64,000 bases of DNA from Propionibacteriaceae bacterium (GCA_025965155.1 JAOPXN010000025.1:1-64000), one strand, 5' to 3'. Shown: positions 33,709 to 42,978, counted from the first letter of the stretch. Numbers and translations are program-made. The notes: generated by a model from the sequence alone, not told the origin.

Positions 33709-34722
33709 ATGAGCAGCGCGACTGCCCGAATCGACTCAAGCGCGCTGGAGGTTTTGACCTTCGGACGAAGCGGAGTGGACATCTATCCACACCAGATCGG
33801 GGTGGGTCTTGAAGACGTCCAGACCTTCGGCAAGTACCTAGGCGGCACCACCGCAAACGTAGCCGTAGCGGCGGCCCGGCTCGGCCGGCGCGCCGCCATC
33901 ATCACCGGAGTGGGCAACGACCCGTTCGGCCGCTTCGTCCGCAAGGCGCTGCGCGAGCTGGACGTTGACGACAGCCATGTCGTGGTCAACTTCGAGTACG
34001 CCACCCCGGTCACCTTCTGCGAGATCTTTCCGCCGGACGACTTCCCGCTCTGGTTCTACCGGCAGCCAACTGCGCCCGACCTGCAGGTACGGCCCAGCGA
34101 CATCGACTTCGACGCCGTCCGAGGCACCGACCTGATGTGGCTCTCGGTCACCGGGCTGAGCGAGGAGCCGAGCCGTGAGTCCCACTTTGCTGTCCTGGAA
34201 GCCAGGCAGCGCAGACCGCACACGGTGCTGGACCTCGACTACCGCCCGATGTTCTGGGACTCGGCTGCGCACGCGACCGAGCAGGTGCAAAAGGCCCTGC
34301 CGTACGTCACTGTTGCGGTCGGCAACCGCGAAGAGTGTGAGGTCGCTGTCGGAGAGACCGATCCGGAGCGGGCAGCGGATGCGCTGCTGGATGCCGGGGT
34401 TGAGCTCGCCGTGGTGAAGCAGGGACCCAAGGGCGTCCTGGCGAAGACCCGCACCGAGCGGGTCGAGTCGCCGCCGATCATGATCCAGCCGCTGAACGGC
34501 CTTGGCGCCGGCGACAGCTTTGGCGGGTCGCTCGCTCACGGGCTGCTGGCCGGCTGGCCGCTGGAGAAGATCCTGCAGAACGCCAACGCAGCGGGCGCCA
34601 TCGTCGCCTCGCGGCTGGAGTGCTCCACCGCCATGCCGACCGAAGCCGAGATCGACCTCTTGATCGCCGGCGGCGACCCCAATGCCGAGCTGGCATCCGC
34701 ATCAACAGCCGAGGTTCGATGA
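33709..34722 (+). CDS. iolC: 5-dehydro-2-deoxygluconokinase
   Basis: This encodes 337 residues of the PfkB ribokinase fold. It has the N-terminal LTFGRSGVDIYP segment, the GGTTANVAVAAARLGRRAA substrate region and the C-terminal GAGDSFGG catalytic motif (NGLGAGDSFGGSLAHGLL) with the anion hole and base Asp. It phosphorylates 2-deoxy-5-keto-D-gluconate late in myo-inositol breakdown. AAGGGAGAG precedes the ATG. It is the first gene of the eight-gene iol operon and overlaps the next gene by 4 bp. Confidence 0.94.
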   Translation: MSSATARIDSSALEVLTFGRSGVDIYPHQIGVGLEDVQTFGKYLGGTTANVAVAAARLGRRAAIITGVGNDPFGRFVRKALRELDVDDSHVVVNFEYATPVTFCEIFPPDDFPLWFYRQPTAPDLQVRPSDIDFDAVRGTDLMWLSVTGLSEEPSRESHFAVLEARQRRPHTVLDLDYRPMFWDSAAHATEQVQKALPYVTVAVGNREECEVAVGETDPERAADALLDAGVELAVVKQGPKGVLAKTRTERVESPPIMIQPLNGLGAGDSFGGSLAHGLLAGWPLEKILQNANAAGAIVASRLECSTAMPTEAEIDLLIAGGDPNAELASASTAEVR

Positions 34723-35627
34723 TCATGACGACAACCGTTGCCACCACTCCCTTCGTGTCCGAGATCGCCGAGATCAACGAAGTTCGGCTGCGCGAGCCGA
34801 GCCGGATCAAGAAGCTGCTGGGGTCCCGTAAGCGGCGTCCGCTGGTGGGTGAGGACGGCCGGCTGATGATCGTCGCCTGTGACCACCCTGCCCGCGGTGC
34901 GTTGGCCGCCACCGGGCGCCCGGACGCCATGGCGAGCCGCACCGAGCTGCTCGGTCGCCTGGTGACGGCACTGTCCCGTCCCGGGGTGGACGGTCTGCTG
35001 GCCACGGCCGACATCATCGAGGACCTGGTGCTGCTCGGCGCCCTCGAGGACAAGGTCGTGTTCTCCTCGATGAACCGCGGCGGGCTGCAGGGGTCGGTGT
35101 TCGAGATGGACGACCGGCTCACCGGGTACGACGTCCAGGGAACCCTCGACGCCGGCTGCGACGGAGCCAAGATGCTGACCCGGATCGACCTGGACGACCC
35201 AGGCACCGTGTCCACTCTGCAAGCCTGCGGCCAGGCGATCACCGAGCTCAACCGGGCCGAGCTGGTCGCGCTGGTCGAGCCGTTCATGTCCAGCCGCGTC
35301 AACGGCAAGGTGGTCAACGACCTGAGCGCCGATGCCGTGATCAAGTCCGTGCACATCGCGCAGGGCCTCGGCGCTTCCAGCGCCTACACCTGGATGAAGC
35401 TTCCGGTGGTGGAGGAGATGGAGCGGGTCATGGACGCCACCACCCTGCCCACCCTGCTGCTGGGCGGTGACCCGGACGCCGCGTCGCCCGACGCGACCTA
35501 CGCCGCCTGGCGAACCGCGTTGGAGCTTCCGTCGGTCCGCGGTCTTGTGGTCGGCCGGACCCTGCTCTACCCAGCCGACGACGACGTGGCGAACGCAGTC
35601 GACATCGCCGTCTCGATGGTGCGGTGA
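34719..35627 (+). CDS. Cgl0158-type aldolase (deoxy-ketogluconate-6-P aldolase candidate)
   Basis: This encodes 302 residues. The ATG at 34719 overlaps the iolC stop (ATGA); a second ATG is at 34725. The sequence is a beta/alpha barrel of the Cgl0158 / deoxyribose-phosphate aldolase-like family seen in actinobacterial iol clusters: RLMIVACDHPARGALAA, DGLLATADIIEDLV, GAKMLTRID and TLLLGGDP. It occupies the place of IolJ, which splits 5-keto-2-deoxygluconate-6-P into DHAP and malonate semialdehyde. A Lys suited to Schiff-base chemistry lies in GAKML or WMKLP. The role is inferred from position. Confidence 0.85.
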   Translation: MIMTTTVATTPFVSEIAEINEVRLREPSRIKKLLGSRKRRPLVGEDGRLMIVACDHPARGALAATGRPDAMASRTELLGRLVTALSRPGVDGLLATADIIEDLVLLGALEDKVVFSSMNRGGLQGSVFEMDDRLTGYDVQGTLDAGCDGAKMLTRIDLDDPGTVSTLQACGQAITELNRAELVALVEPFMSSRVNGKVVNDLSADAVIKSVHIAQGLGASSAYTWMKLPVVEEMERVMDATTLPTLLLGGDPDAASPDATYAAWRTALELPSVRGLVVGRTLLYPADDDVANAVDIAVSMVR

Positions 35628-35634
35628 GGCAGAC

Positions 35635-36519
35635 GTGACCGCGAGCCAGCTGTATCTGCCAGCCGGTCAGGCGACGACGGCGGAGTACGACACCCAGGTG
35701 ACGCCTGAGTCGGCCGGCTGGGGCTACTCCAGCCTGCGCGTCGTGACAGTGCCGGTTGCCGGAACCCATACCTTCTCCACCGGGTCCGACGAGGTGATCG
35801 TGGTGCCGCTGGAAGGATCGGCGACGATCGAGGTGGACGGGTCCTTCGTCGACCTTGATGGCCGAGTCGACGTCTTCGCCGGACCGACCGACTTCGCCTA
35901 CCTGCCGATCGACAGCGTGGTAACCATCAGCGCGGCCAACGGCGGTCGGTTCGCTCTGGCCGGCGCCCGGACAGATCGCAAGCTGCCGTTCCGCTACGGC
36001 CCGGTGGCAGACGTCCCGGTCGAGCTGCGGGGAGCCGGCTCATGCAGCCGTCAGGTCCGCAACTTCGCCACTCCGGAGGCTTTCCCGGCCGCCAAGATCA
36101 TCGCGTGCGAGGTGATCACTCCGGGTGGCAACTGGTCCTCCTATCCCGCGCACAAGCACGACGAGCAGTCCGAGTCCGAGGCCGAGCTCGAGGAGATCTA
36201 CTACTTCGAGATCAGTTCGGGGCCTAACGGTGAACCAGGCTTCGGTTACCACCGCACCTCGTCGTCGCCGAACAAGGAGATCGACATCCTCGAGGAGGTG
36301 CGTACCAGAGACACGGTGCTGGTCCCGCACGGCTGGCACGGCCCCTGTGTCGCCGCGCCCGGCTTCGACATGTACTACCTGAACGTGATGGCAGGCCCGG
36401 CGAAGGAACGTGCCTGGCTCATCTCCGACCATCCCGACCAGGGATGGGTCCGGGGCACCTGGGCCGACCAGGCCGTGGACCCTCGACTTACCCCGATCCC
36501 AGATCTGAAAGGCAGCTGA
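35635..36519 (+). CDS. iolB: 5-deoxy-glucuronate isomerase
   Basis: This encodes 294 residues from the GTG at 35635, which has GAGG 6 bases upstream; longer forms would overlap the aldolase gene. It is a bicupin: N-terminal cupin (HTFSTGSDEVIVVPLEGSATIEV) and C-terminal cupin with the metal-binding pattern SSYPAHKHDE..ELEEIYYFEI and the distal His in VLVPHGWHGPC. It isomerises 5-deoxy-D-glucuronate to 2-deoxy-5-keto-D-gluconate. It starts 8 bases after the aldolase stop and ends one base before iolD. Confidence 0.94.
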   Translation: MTASQLYLPAGQATTAEYDTQVTPESAGWGYSSLRVVTVPVAGTHTFSTGSDEVIVVPLEGSATIEVDGSFVDLDGRVDVFAGPTDFAYLPIDSVVTISAANGGRFALAGARTDRKLPFRYGPVADVPVELRGAGSCSRQVRNFATPEAFPAAKIIACEVITPGGNWSSYPAHKHDEQSESEAELEEIYYFEISSGPNGEPGFGYHRTSSSPNKEIDILEEVRTRDTVLVPHGWHGPCVAAPGFDMYYLNVMAGPAKERAWLISDHPDQGWVRGTWADQAVDPRLTPIPDLKGS

Positions 36520-36520
36520 G

Positions 36521-38434
36521 ATGGCAACCAGCAGCACCGTCCGACTGACCGTCGCGCAGGCAACTGTGCAGTTCCTCAGCGCCCAGTACTCCGAGTCTGA
36601 CGGCGTCGAGCAGAAGCTTTTCGCCGGCTGCTTCGGCATCTTCGGTCACGGCAACGTGGCGGGGCTCGGGCAGGCGCTCCTGCAGGCCGAGCTGACCGAC
36701 CCCGATGCGCTCCCGTATGTACTGGGCCGCAACGAGCAGGCCATGGTGCACAGCGCCGTGGCGTACGCGCGGATGAAGGACCGGCTGCAGACCTGGGCCG
36801 TGTCCAGCAGCGTCGGCCCGGGCGCCACCAACATGGTCACGGGTGCAGCCCTGGCCACGATCAACCGGCTGCCGGTGCTGCTGCTGCCGGCTGACACCTT
36901 CGCCAGCCGCAGCGCGTCCCCGTTGCTGCAGGAGCTGGAGGTGCCGCAGAGTGGCGACGTGACGGTCAACGACTGCTTCCGGCCGGTCTCGAAGTACTTC
37001 GACCGGATCTGGCGGCCGGAGCAGCTGCCCTCGGCGCTCCTGGCCGCGATGAGAGTTCTGACCGACCCGGTGGAGACCGGTGCTGTCACCATCTGTCTGC
37101 CGCAGGACGTGCAGGCCGAGGCGTACGACTGGCCCGAGGCGCTGTTCGCCAAGCGGGTCTGGCATGTGGCCCGGCCGCTGCCCGAGCCCGCTCGGATCGA
37201 GGCCGCCGTCCGCGCCATCCGGCAGGCTGAACGGCCACTGATCGTCGCTGGTGGCGGGGTCGGCTACTCCCGGGCGCACGAAGCGCTGGCCGGGTTCGTC
37301 GAAGCCACCGGCATCCCGGTCGGCCAGAGCCAGGCCGGCAAGGGCTCGCTGCTGTACGACCACCCGCAGTGCCTGGGCGCGATCGGCTCGACCGGGACCA
37401 CGGCCGCCAACGAGATCGCCCGGACCGCCGACCTGGTGATCGGCATCGGTACCCGCTACTCCGACTTCACCACCGCCAGCCGGACGGCCTTCGCGGCACC
37501 GGACGTGCAGTTCATCAACATCAACGTGGCCGGCCTGGACGCGGTCAAGCAGGCAGGCCTCGGCATCGTCGCGGACGCCCGCGAGTCGCTGCAGGCGCTG
37601 ACGGCAGCGTTGCAGGGCTACCGGGTGGACGACAGCTACGCGACCCAGGTCAGCGAGCTGAAGGCTGAGTGGGATGCGACCGTCGACGCGGTGTACCACC
37701 CGAAGGTGCCCAACGGCGGCGCGGGCGGGCTGCTGACCCAGAACGAGGTGATCGGGATGGTCAACGAGCTCTCCGACCCGCGTGATGTCGTCGTGTGTGC
37801 CGCCGGCTCGATGCCAGGCGACCTGCACAAGCTGTGGCGGACCCGCGACCCGCTCGGCTACCACGTCGAGTACGGCTATTCCTGCATGGGTTACGAAGTG
37901 GCCGGTGGGCTCGGGGTGGCGATGGCCTGCCCGGACCGCGACGTGTTCGTCATGGTGGGCGACGGCTCGTACCTGATGATGGCCACCGAGCTGGTGACCG
38001 CCGTGCAGGAGGGCACCAAGATCATCACCGTGCTGGTCCAGAACCATGGCTTCGCCTCCATCGGCTCGCTGTCGGAGTCACTGGGCTCGCAGCGGTTCGG
38101 GACGAAGTACCGCCGTCGCTCCGGCACCGGCCGCCTCGACGGTGACCTGCTGCCGGTGGATTTGGCTGCCAACGCGGCGAGCCTGGGCGTCGAGGTGATC
38201 AAGGTAGCCACCGCGGCCGAGTTCGCCGATGCGGTCAAGGTCGCGAAGGGCGCCGATGAAAGCATCGTGATCTACGTCGAGACCGACCCGTTGATCGGGG
38301 CGCCGGACTCAGAGTCCTGGTGGGACGTGCCGGTGAGTGAGGTGTCGACCCTGTCCTCGACCCAGCAGGCACGCGAGGTATACGACAAGTACAAGGCCAC
38401 CCAGAAGCTGTTCTTGAACCCGGTGCAGCCCTAG
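36521..38434 (+). CDS. iolD: 3D-(3,5/4)-trihydroxycyclohexane-1,2-dione acylhydrolase
   Basis: This encodes 637 residues, a thiamine-diphosphate enzyme of normal family length. The N-terminal domain carries the conserved Glu region (LPYVLGRNEQAMVHSAVAYAR) and the C-terminal domain the ThDP/Mg motif (VGDGSYLMMATELVTAVQEGTKI, with VLVQNHGFASIGSLS). It opens the six-membered ring of the inosose-derived dione to 5-deoxy-glucuronate. AAAGGCAG lies before the ATG. A 61-bp gap follows before iolE. Confidence 0.95.
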   Translation: MATSSTVRLTVAQATVQFLSAQYSESDGVEQKLFAGCFGIFGHGNVAGLGQALLQAELTDPDALPYVLGRNEQAMVHSAVAYARMKDRLQTWAVSSSVGPGATNMVTGAALATINRLPVLLLPADTFASRSASPLLQELEVPQSGDVTVNDCFRPVSKYFDRIWRPEQLPSALLAAMRVLTDPVETGAVTICLPQDVQAEAYDWPEALFAKRVWHVARPLPEPARIEAAVRAIRQAERPLIVAGGGVGYSRAHEALAGFVEATGIPVGQSQAGKGSLLYDHPQCLGAIGSTGTTAANEIARTADLVIGIGTRYSDFTTASRTAFAAPDVQFININVAGLDAVKQAGLGIVADARESLQALTAALQGYRVDDSYATQVSELKAEWDATVDAVYHPKVPNGGAGGLLTQNEVIGMVNELSDPRDVVVCAAGSMPGDLHKLWRTRDPLGYHVEYGYSCMGYEVAGGLGVAMACPDRDVFVMVGDGSYLMMATELVTAVQEGTKIITVLVQNHGFASIGSLSESLGSQRFGTKYRRRSGTGRLDGDLLPVDLAANAASLGVEVIKVATAAEFADAVKVAKGADESIVIYVETDPLIGAPDSESWWDVPVSEVSTLSSTQQAREVYDKYKATQKLFLNPVQP

Positions 38435-38495
38435 ATCGGGCCGGCTCGCCACTGGAACATTCAGCCAAACCACACCTACCCGCAGGAGAGTGCAC

Positions 38496-39407
38496 GTGTC
38501 ATCGACGATCACCATCGGTACTGCCCCGGACTCATGGGGCGTCTGGTTCCCCAGCGATCCCGAGCAGCTGCCGGCCACCCAGTTCCTCAGAGAGGTTCAG
38601 GAAGCTGGCTACGGTTGGATCGAGCTGGGTCCGTACGGCTACCTCTCCAAGGACCCTGCCGAGCTGCAGGACCAGCTCGACGCGCACGGTCTGAAGGTGC
38701 TGGCGGGGACGGTGTTCGAGCATCTGCACCGGCCGGACTCCTGGGACGAGGTCTGGTCTCAGGTGACCGACGTGGCTGCGCTGACCCAGGCCGTCGGCGG
38801 CAAGCACATCGTCGTGATCCCCGACCCGTGGCGTGACCACAAGTCCGGTGACCATCTGGAGAGTCGCGAGCTGCCGCCCGAGCAGTGGACGCAGATGACC
38901 AAGGGGCTGGACGAGCTCGGCCGGCGCATCCTCGATGAGTACGGCCTGCACGTGCAGTTCCACTCCCACGCGGACAGTCACGTCGGCTACCAGCCCGACA
39001 TCGAGCGGCTGCTGGCCGACACCAACCCTGACTGGGTCAACCTCTGCCTGGACACCGGCCACGTCGCCTACTACGGCGGTGACTGCCTGGAGCTGATCCA
39101 GAAGTACCCGGACCGGATCGGCTACCTGCATCTCAAGCAGGTCAACCCCAAGATCGTCTCCGAGGTTCTGGACAAGGACCTGTCGTTCCCGGAGGCGGTC
39201 CGGATGGGCGCCATGATCGAGCCGCCGCTAGGTGTCCCGGCGATGGAGCCGCTGCTGGACGCCGTAGCCGCCCTGAACCGTGACATCTACGGCATCATCG
39301 AGCACGACCTCTACCCGTGCGCGCCGGACCTGCCGCTGCCCATCGCGCGGCGGACGAAAACCTACCTGAGTTCCTGCAGTGGAGCCTCGATCGAGTTTGG
39401 GAGCTGA
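38496..39407 (+). CDS. iolE: Inosose (2-keto-myo-inositol) dehydratase
   Basis: This encodes 303 residues. The GTG at 38496 is chosen because AGGAG stands 7 bases before it; an in-frame GTG at 38490 is too close to that site. The xylose-isomerase-like barrel begins ITIGTAPDSWGVWFP, typical of IolE, and has metal-site segments LHVQFHSHADSHVG, LCLDTGHVAYYGGD, YLHLKQVNP and IIEHDLYP. It dehydrates 2-keto-myo-inositol to the dione used by IolD. It ends 3 bp before iolG. Confidence 0.94.
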   Translation: MSSTITIGTAPDSWGVWFPSDPEQLPATQFLREVQEAGYGWIELGPYGYLSKDPAELQDQLDAHGLKVLAGTVFEHLHRPDSWDEVWSQVTDVAALTQAVGGKHIVVIPDPWRDHKSGDHLESRELPPEQWTQMTKGLDELGRRILDEYGLHVQFHSHADSHVGYQPDIERLLADTNPDWVNLCLDTGHVAYYGGDCLELIQKYPDRIGYLHLKQVNPKIVSEVLDKDLSFPEAVRMGAMIEPPLGVPAMEPLLDAVAALNRDIYGIIEHDLYPCAPDLPLPIARRTKTYLSSCSGASIEFGS

Positions 39408-39410
39408 AGA

Positions 39411-40487
39411 ATGAGCGACTTGCGAATCGCCGTGCTGGGTGTCGGCATGATGGGCGCGTTCCATGTGGACGCGCTGACCAAGCGGATCCGGGGTGCAAAC
39501 GTGACTGTGGTCAGCGACTTCTTCGCGGAGAAGGCTGAGGAGGTGGCGGCCCAAGCCGGTGCCCGCGCGGTGGCCGACCCTATCGAAGCCATCAACGCCC
39601 CCGATGTGGATGCCGTGCTGATCGCCAGCCCGGGCGCCGCCCACGATGAGCAGGTCAACGCCTGTCTCGACCGCGGCATCCCGGTGCTGTGTGAGAAGCC
39701 GCTGACCACCGACATCGCCTCGTCGTACGCGATCATCCAGAAGGAGGCGGCGCTCGGCAAGCAGCTGATCCAGGTCGGGTTCATGCGTCGGTTCGACCCT
39801 GAGTACGTGGCGTTGAAGAAGTTGATCACCGACGGTGACTTGGGGAACCCGTTGCTGGTGCACTGCACCCACCGCAACCCGAATGTGCCGCCGCACTTCA
39901 ACTCCGAGTTCATGATCAGGGACTCGGTGGTGCACGAGGTGGATGTCGCCCGGTTCCTGCTGGACGAGGAGATCACCAGTGTGCAGGTGCTCAAGGGCGT
40001 CGCCACCAGCTCGGCACCGGCCGGCACCAGCGACCCGATGATCGTGGTCTTCGAGACCGAGTCCGGGCGACTGGTCACCGACGAGATCTACGTACGGACC
40101 GGCGTCGCCTACGAGGTGCGCACCGAAGTCGTGGGGGAGCAGGGCAGTGCGCTCATCGGCCTCGACCAGAACCTGCAGCTGAAGTCGACCAACGGACGAT
40201 GGGGCGGCCAGATCACGCCCGGCTTCGTCGAGCGGTTCGGGGCGGCGTACGACATCGAGCTGCAGCGCTGGGTCGATGCGGCCAAGCGGGGCACCATCGA
40301 CGGCCCCGGCGCCTGGGACGGCTACGCCGCTGTCGCGGTCTGTGAGGCCGGTGTCGAGGCGGTGCGTACCGGCCAGAAGGTTCCGGTGCACCTGGGTGCC
40401 CGGCCGGCGCAGGGCGGGGTCGCCGAAGAGCTGTCCGAGCCCGAGCCCGGGATCCAGGCTCCTGATCTTGAGGCGGCCCGGCCGTGA
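39411..40487 (+). CDS. iolG: myo-Inositol 2-dehydrogenase
   Basis: This encodes 358 residues of the GFO/IDH/MocA family. The Rossmann motif is AVLGVGMMGAFHVDAL near residues 7-22, the conserved CEKPLTTD segment follows near residue 98, and MRRFDPEYVALKKLI and HEVDVARFLL match inositol dehydrogenases. It oxidises myo-inositol to 2-keto-myo-inositol with NAD, the first step of the pathway. The C-terminal stretch of about 20 residues is acidic and variable. The stop overlaps the start of the next gene (GTGA). Confidence 0.93.
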   Translation: MSDLRIAVLGVGMMGAFHVDALTKRIRGANVTVVSDFFAEKAEEVAAQAGARAVADPIEAINAPDVDAVLIASPGAAHDEQVNACLDRGIPVLCEKPLTTDIASSYAIIQKEAALGKQLIQVGFMRRFDPEYVALKKLITDGDLGNPLLVHCTHRNPNVPPHFNSEFMIRDSVVHEVDVARFLLDEEITSVQVLKGVATSSAPAGTSDPMIVVFETESGRLVTDEIYVRTGVAYEVRTEVVGEQGSALIGLDQNLQLKSTNGRWGGQITPGFVERFGAAYDIELQRWVDAAKRGTIDGPGAWDGYAAVAVCEAGVEAVRTGQKVPVHLGARPAQGGVAEELSEPEPGIQAPDLEAARP

Positions 40488-41392
40488 AGCTAGCACTCGA
40501 TCCGCAGATGTTCTACTCCACCCAGTCGTTTCTGGAGCTGCCCGACACCGTCGCTGCACTGGGCTACGACTGGATGGAGCTGTCACCCAAGGCCGACTTC
40601 ATCCCGTTCTTCTCCTATCCCAAGGTCGATGACGCGGGAGTGCGGGCCCTGAAGAAGCGGGCCGCGGACGCCGGGGTTGGGATTGCCTCGGTGCTGCCGG
40701 TACAGCGCTGGTCCGGTCCTGACTCCGACCAGCGCCGGGCGGCGGTCCGGTCCTGGAAGCGGATCATCCAGATCACCGTCGACCTCGGCGTGGACGTGAT
40801 CAACAGCGAGTTCAACGGTCGTCCGGAAGCTCCGGAGACAGCAGAGGCGCACTTCATGCAGTCGTTGGAGGAGCTGCTGCCGATCTTGGAGGCCGAGGGC
40901 ATCAAGCTGGTGCTGGAGCCCCATCCGGACGACTTCATCGAGGACGGGCATGCAGCCGTCAACGCCATCCGTGGGCTTAACAAGGACTGGATCTCGTTCC
41001 TCTACTGCACACCGCACACCTTCCACCAAGGCAACGACGCGACTGGAATCATCACCGCAGCGGCCGACAAGGTCAGCTATGTGCACCTGGCCGACACCTT
41101 GGATCACACTGCGTGCAACGGTCTGCGCTACATCGTCAACCCGCCGGGGTCCACAGTCCGGGTGCATCAGCACGCGGAGATGGGTCGGGGCGAGGTGAAC
41201 TTCGACGAGGTCTTCGCTGCGCTCGCGGCGGTCGGGTTCGACGGTGTGATCAGCAGCTGTGTCTTCGGTTGGGAGGAGCAGGCGCGAGAGGTCAGCGTCC
41301 GCCAACGCGACAAGGCACTTGCCTTGGTCGGTAAGCACTTTGGGCACGATGCCCAGGCGTCACTCAGCAGCAGCAAGATCACCTCGAACTAG
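40484..41392 (+). CDS. iolH: Sugar phosphate isomerase/epimerase family protein (IolH-like)
   Basis: This encodes 302 residues from a GTG overlapping the iolG stop. It is an AP-endonuclease-2-like TIM barrel: LALDPQMFYSTQSFLELPDTVAALGYDWMELSP at the start (quoted in part), VLEPHPDDFIEDGHAAVNAI, YVHLADTLDHT and VHQHAEMGRGEVNFDEVF give the metal and substrate segments. It has the position and sequence character of IolH. The exact reaction of IolH is not settled; epimerisation or isomerisation of a pathway intermediate is likely. It may equally be an inosose isomerase for other inositol isomers. Confidence 0.82.
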   Translation: MKLALDPQMFYSTQSFLELPDTVAALGYDWMELSPKADFIPFFSYPKVDDAGVRALKKRAADAGVGIASVLPVQRWSGPDSDQRRAAVRSWKRIIQITVDLGVDVINSEFNGRPEAPETAEAHFMQSLEELLPILEAEGIKLVLEPHPDDFIEDGHAAVNAIRGLNKDWISFLYCTPHTFHQGNDATGIITAAADKVSYVHLADTLDHTACNGLRYIVNPPGSTVRVHQHAEMGRGEVNFDEVFAALAAVGFDGVISSCVFGWEEQAREVSVRQRDKALALVGKHFGHDAQASLSSSKITSN

Positions 41393-41409
41393 TTGAACGA
41401 AGGACAACC

Positions 41410-42903
41410 ATGGCCACAACGCTGTACCACTGGAAGAACGGCGCCAGTTTTGAGGGAACGTCCGGTAACTTCTCCGACGTCACCGACCCCGCGACCGGTG
41501 AGGTCAGCGCCCAGCTGGCGCTTGCCTCCGCCGACGATGTCGACGCTGTCGTCCAGGCTGCGGTGGCAGCCTTTCCGAAGTGGCGGGACACGTCGCTGAC
41601 CAAACGGACCCAGGTGCTCTTCGCCTTCCGTGAGCTGCTGAACGCCCGCAAGGGTGAGCTGGCCGCGATCATCACTGCTGAACACGGCAAGGTTCTCTCC
41701 GATGCTCTGGGCGAGGTCAGCCGGGGCCAGGAGGTGGTGGAGTTCGCCTGCGGCATGCCGCACCTGCTCAAGGGTGCCTTCACCGAGAACGCCTCTACTG
41801 GTGTGGATGTGCACTCGGTCCGCCAACCGCTAGGTCCGGTGGCGATCATCTCGCCGTTCAACTTCCCTGCCATGGTGCCGATGTGGTTCTACCCGATCGC
41901 GATCGCCACCGGGAACACAGTGGTGCTCAAGCCCAGCGAGAAGGTGCCGACCGCGGCGCTGTGGATGGCTCAGCTGTGGAAGGAGGCCGGTCTGCCCGAC
42001 GGCGTCTTCAACGTGCTCAACGGCGACAAGGTGGCCGTCGACGGACTGCTCACCCATCCCGACATCAAGTCGGTCTCCTTCGTCGGGTCGACCCCGATCG
42101 CCCGCTACGTGTACGAGACCGGCACGACCCACGGCAAGCGGGTCCAGGCCCTGGGTGGCGCCAAGAACCACATGCTGGTGCTGCCGGACGCCGATCTTGA
42201 TCTTGCCGCCGACCAGGCGATCAACGCCGGTTTCGGTTCAGCCGGTGAGCGCTGCATGGCGATCTCGGCGGTCCTCGCCGTTGGCGACATCGCCGACGAG
42301 CTGGTCTCCAAGATCAAGGAGCGGGCCGAGACCCTGCGGACCGGCGACGGTCGGCGGGGATGCGACATGGGTCCGCTGGTCACCGCGGTGGCCCGGGACC
42401 GGGTCTCCGGCTACGTGGATGCTGGCGAGGCAGCCGGCGCGACCCTGGTCGTCGACGGCCGCGGCGTCAAGCCCGACGCCGATGGGCAGGGCTTCTTCGT
42501 CGGGCCAACCCTGTTCGACAACGTGACGACGGACATGTCGATCTACACCGACGAGATCTTCGGTCCGGTGCTGTCGGTGGTCCGGGTAGATACCTACGAG
42601 GAGGGAGTCGAGTTGATCAACTCCAACCCGTACGGCAACGGGACCGCGATCTTCACCAATGACGGCGGCGCCGCTCGGCGGTTCTCCAACGAGGTGCAGG
42701 TCGGCATGATCGGCGTCAACGTGCCGGTGCCGGTGCCGATGGCGTATTACTCCTTCGGTGGTTGGAAGAACTCGCTGTTCGGCGACACCCACGCCCACGG
42801 TGTGGAGGGCGTGCACTTCTTCACCCGCGGCAAGGTGGTGACGTCGCGGTGGCTGGACCCGAGCCACGGCGGGCTGAACCTGGGGTTCCCGCAGAACACC
42901 TGA
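41410..42903 (+). CDS. iolA: Methylmalonate/malonate-semialdehyde dehydrogenase (CoA-acylating)
   Basis: This encodes 497 residues (mmsA/iolA family). ALDH features are HSVRQPLGPVAIISPFNFP, the VGSTPIARYVYE nucleotide loop, NHMLVLPDADLD, and the catalytic Cys in GSAGERCMAIS near residue 286. The Ala/Gly-Glu-Arg-Cys-Met context is typical of the CoA-acylating subgroup, which lacks the usual general-base Glu. It converts malonate semialdehyde to acetyl-CoA, the last step of inositol breakdown. It is the final gene of the operon; a strong terminator follows. Confidence 0.94.
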   Translation: MATTLYHWKNGASFEGTSGNFSDVTDPATGEVSAQLALASADDVDAVVQAAVAAFPKWRDTSLTKRTQVLFAFRELLNARKGELAAIITAEHGKVLSDALGEVSRGQEVVEFACGMPHLLKGAFTENASTGVDVHSVRQPLGPVAIISPFNFPAMVPMWFYPIAIATGNTVVLKPSEKVPTAALWMAQLWKEAGLPDGVFNVLNGDKVAVDGLLTHPDIKSVSFVGSTPIARYVYETGTTHGKRVQALGGAKNHMLVLPDADLDLAADQAINAGFGSAGERCMAISAVLAVGDIADELVSKIKERAETLRTGDGRRGCDMGPLVTAVARDRVSGYVDAGEAAGATLVVDGRGVKPDADGQGFFVGPTLFDNVTTDMSIYTDEIFGPVLSVVRVDTYEEGVELINSNPYGNGTAIFTNDGGAARRFSNEVQVGMIGVNVPVPVPMAYYSFGGWKNSLFGDTHAHGVEGVHFFTRGKVVTSRWLDPSHGGLNLGFPQNT

Positions 42904-42922
42904 GGCACCTCAGCTGAGCCTC

Positions 42923-42978
42923 GACCCAGCCGGCGCCGGCTGATCAAGATTGGCCGGCGCCGCTGGGGTGGGTCCTTT
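42923..42978. terminator. Bidirectional terminator between the iol operon and TIGR03089
   Basis: GACCCAGCCGGCGCCGG (from 42923) pairs with CCGGCGCCGCTGGGGTGGGTC (ending 42974) around a 14-base loop, with a short CCTTT after it. It lies in the 76-bp gap between convergent genes, so it can serve both strands. Confidence 0.75.
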
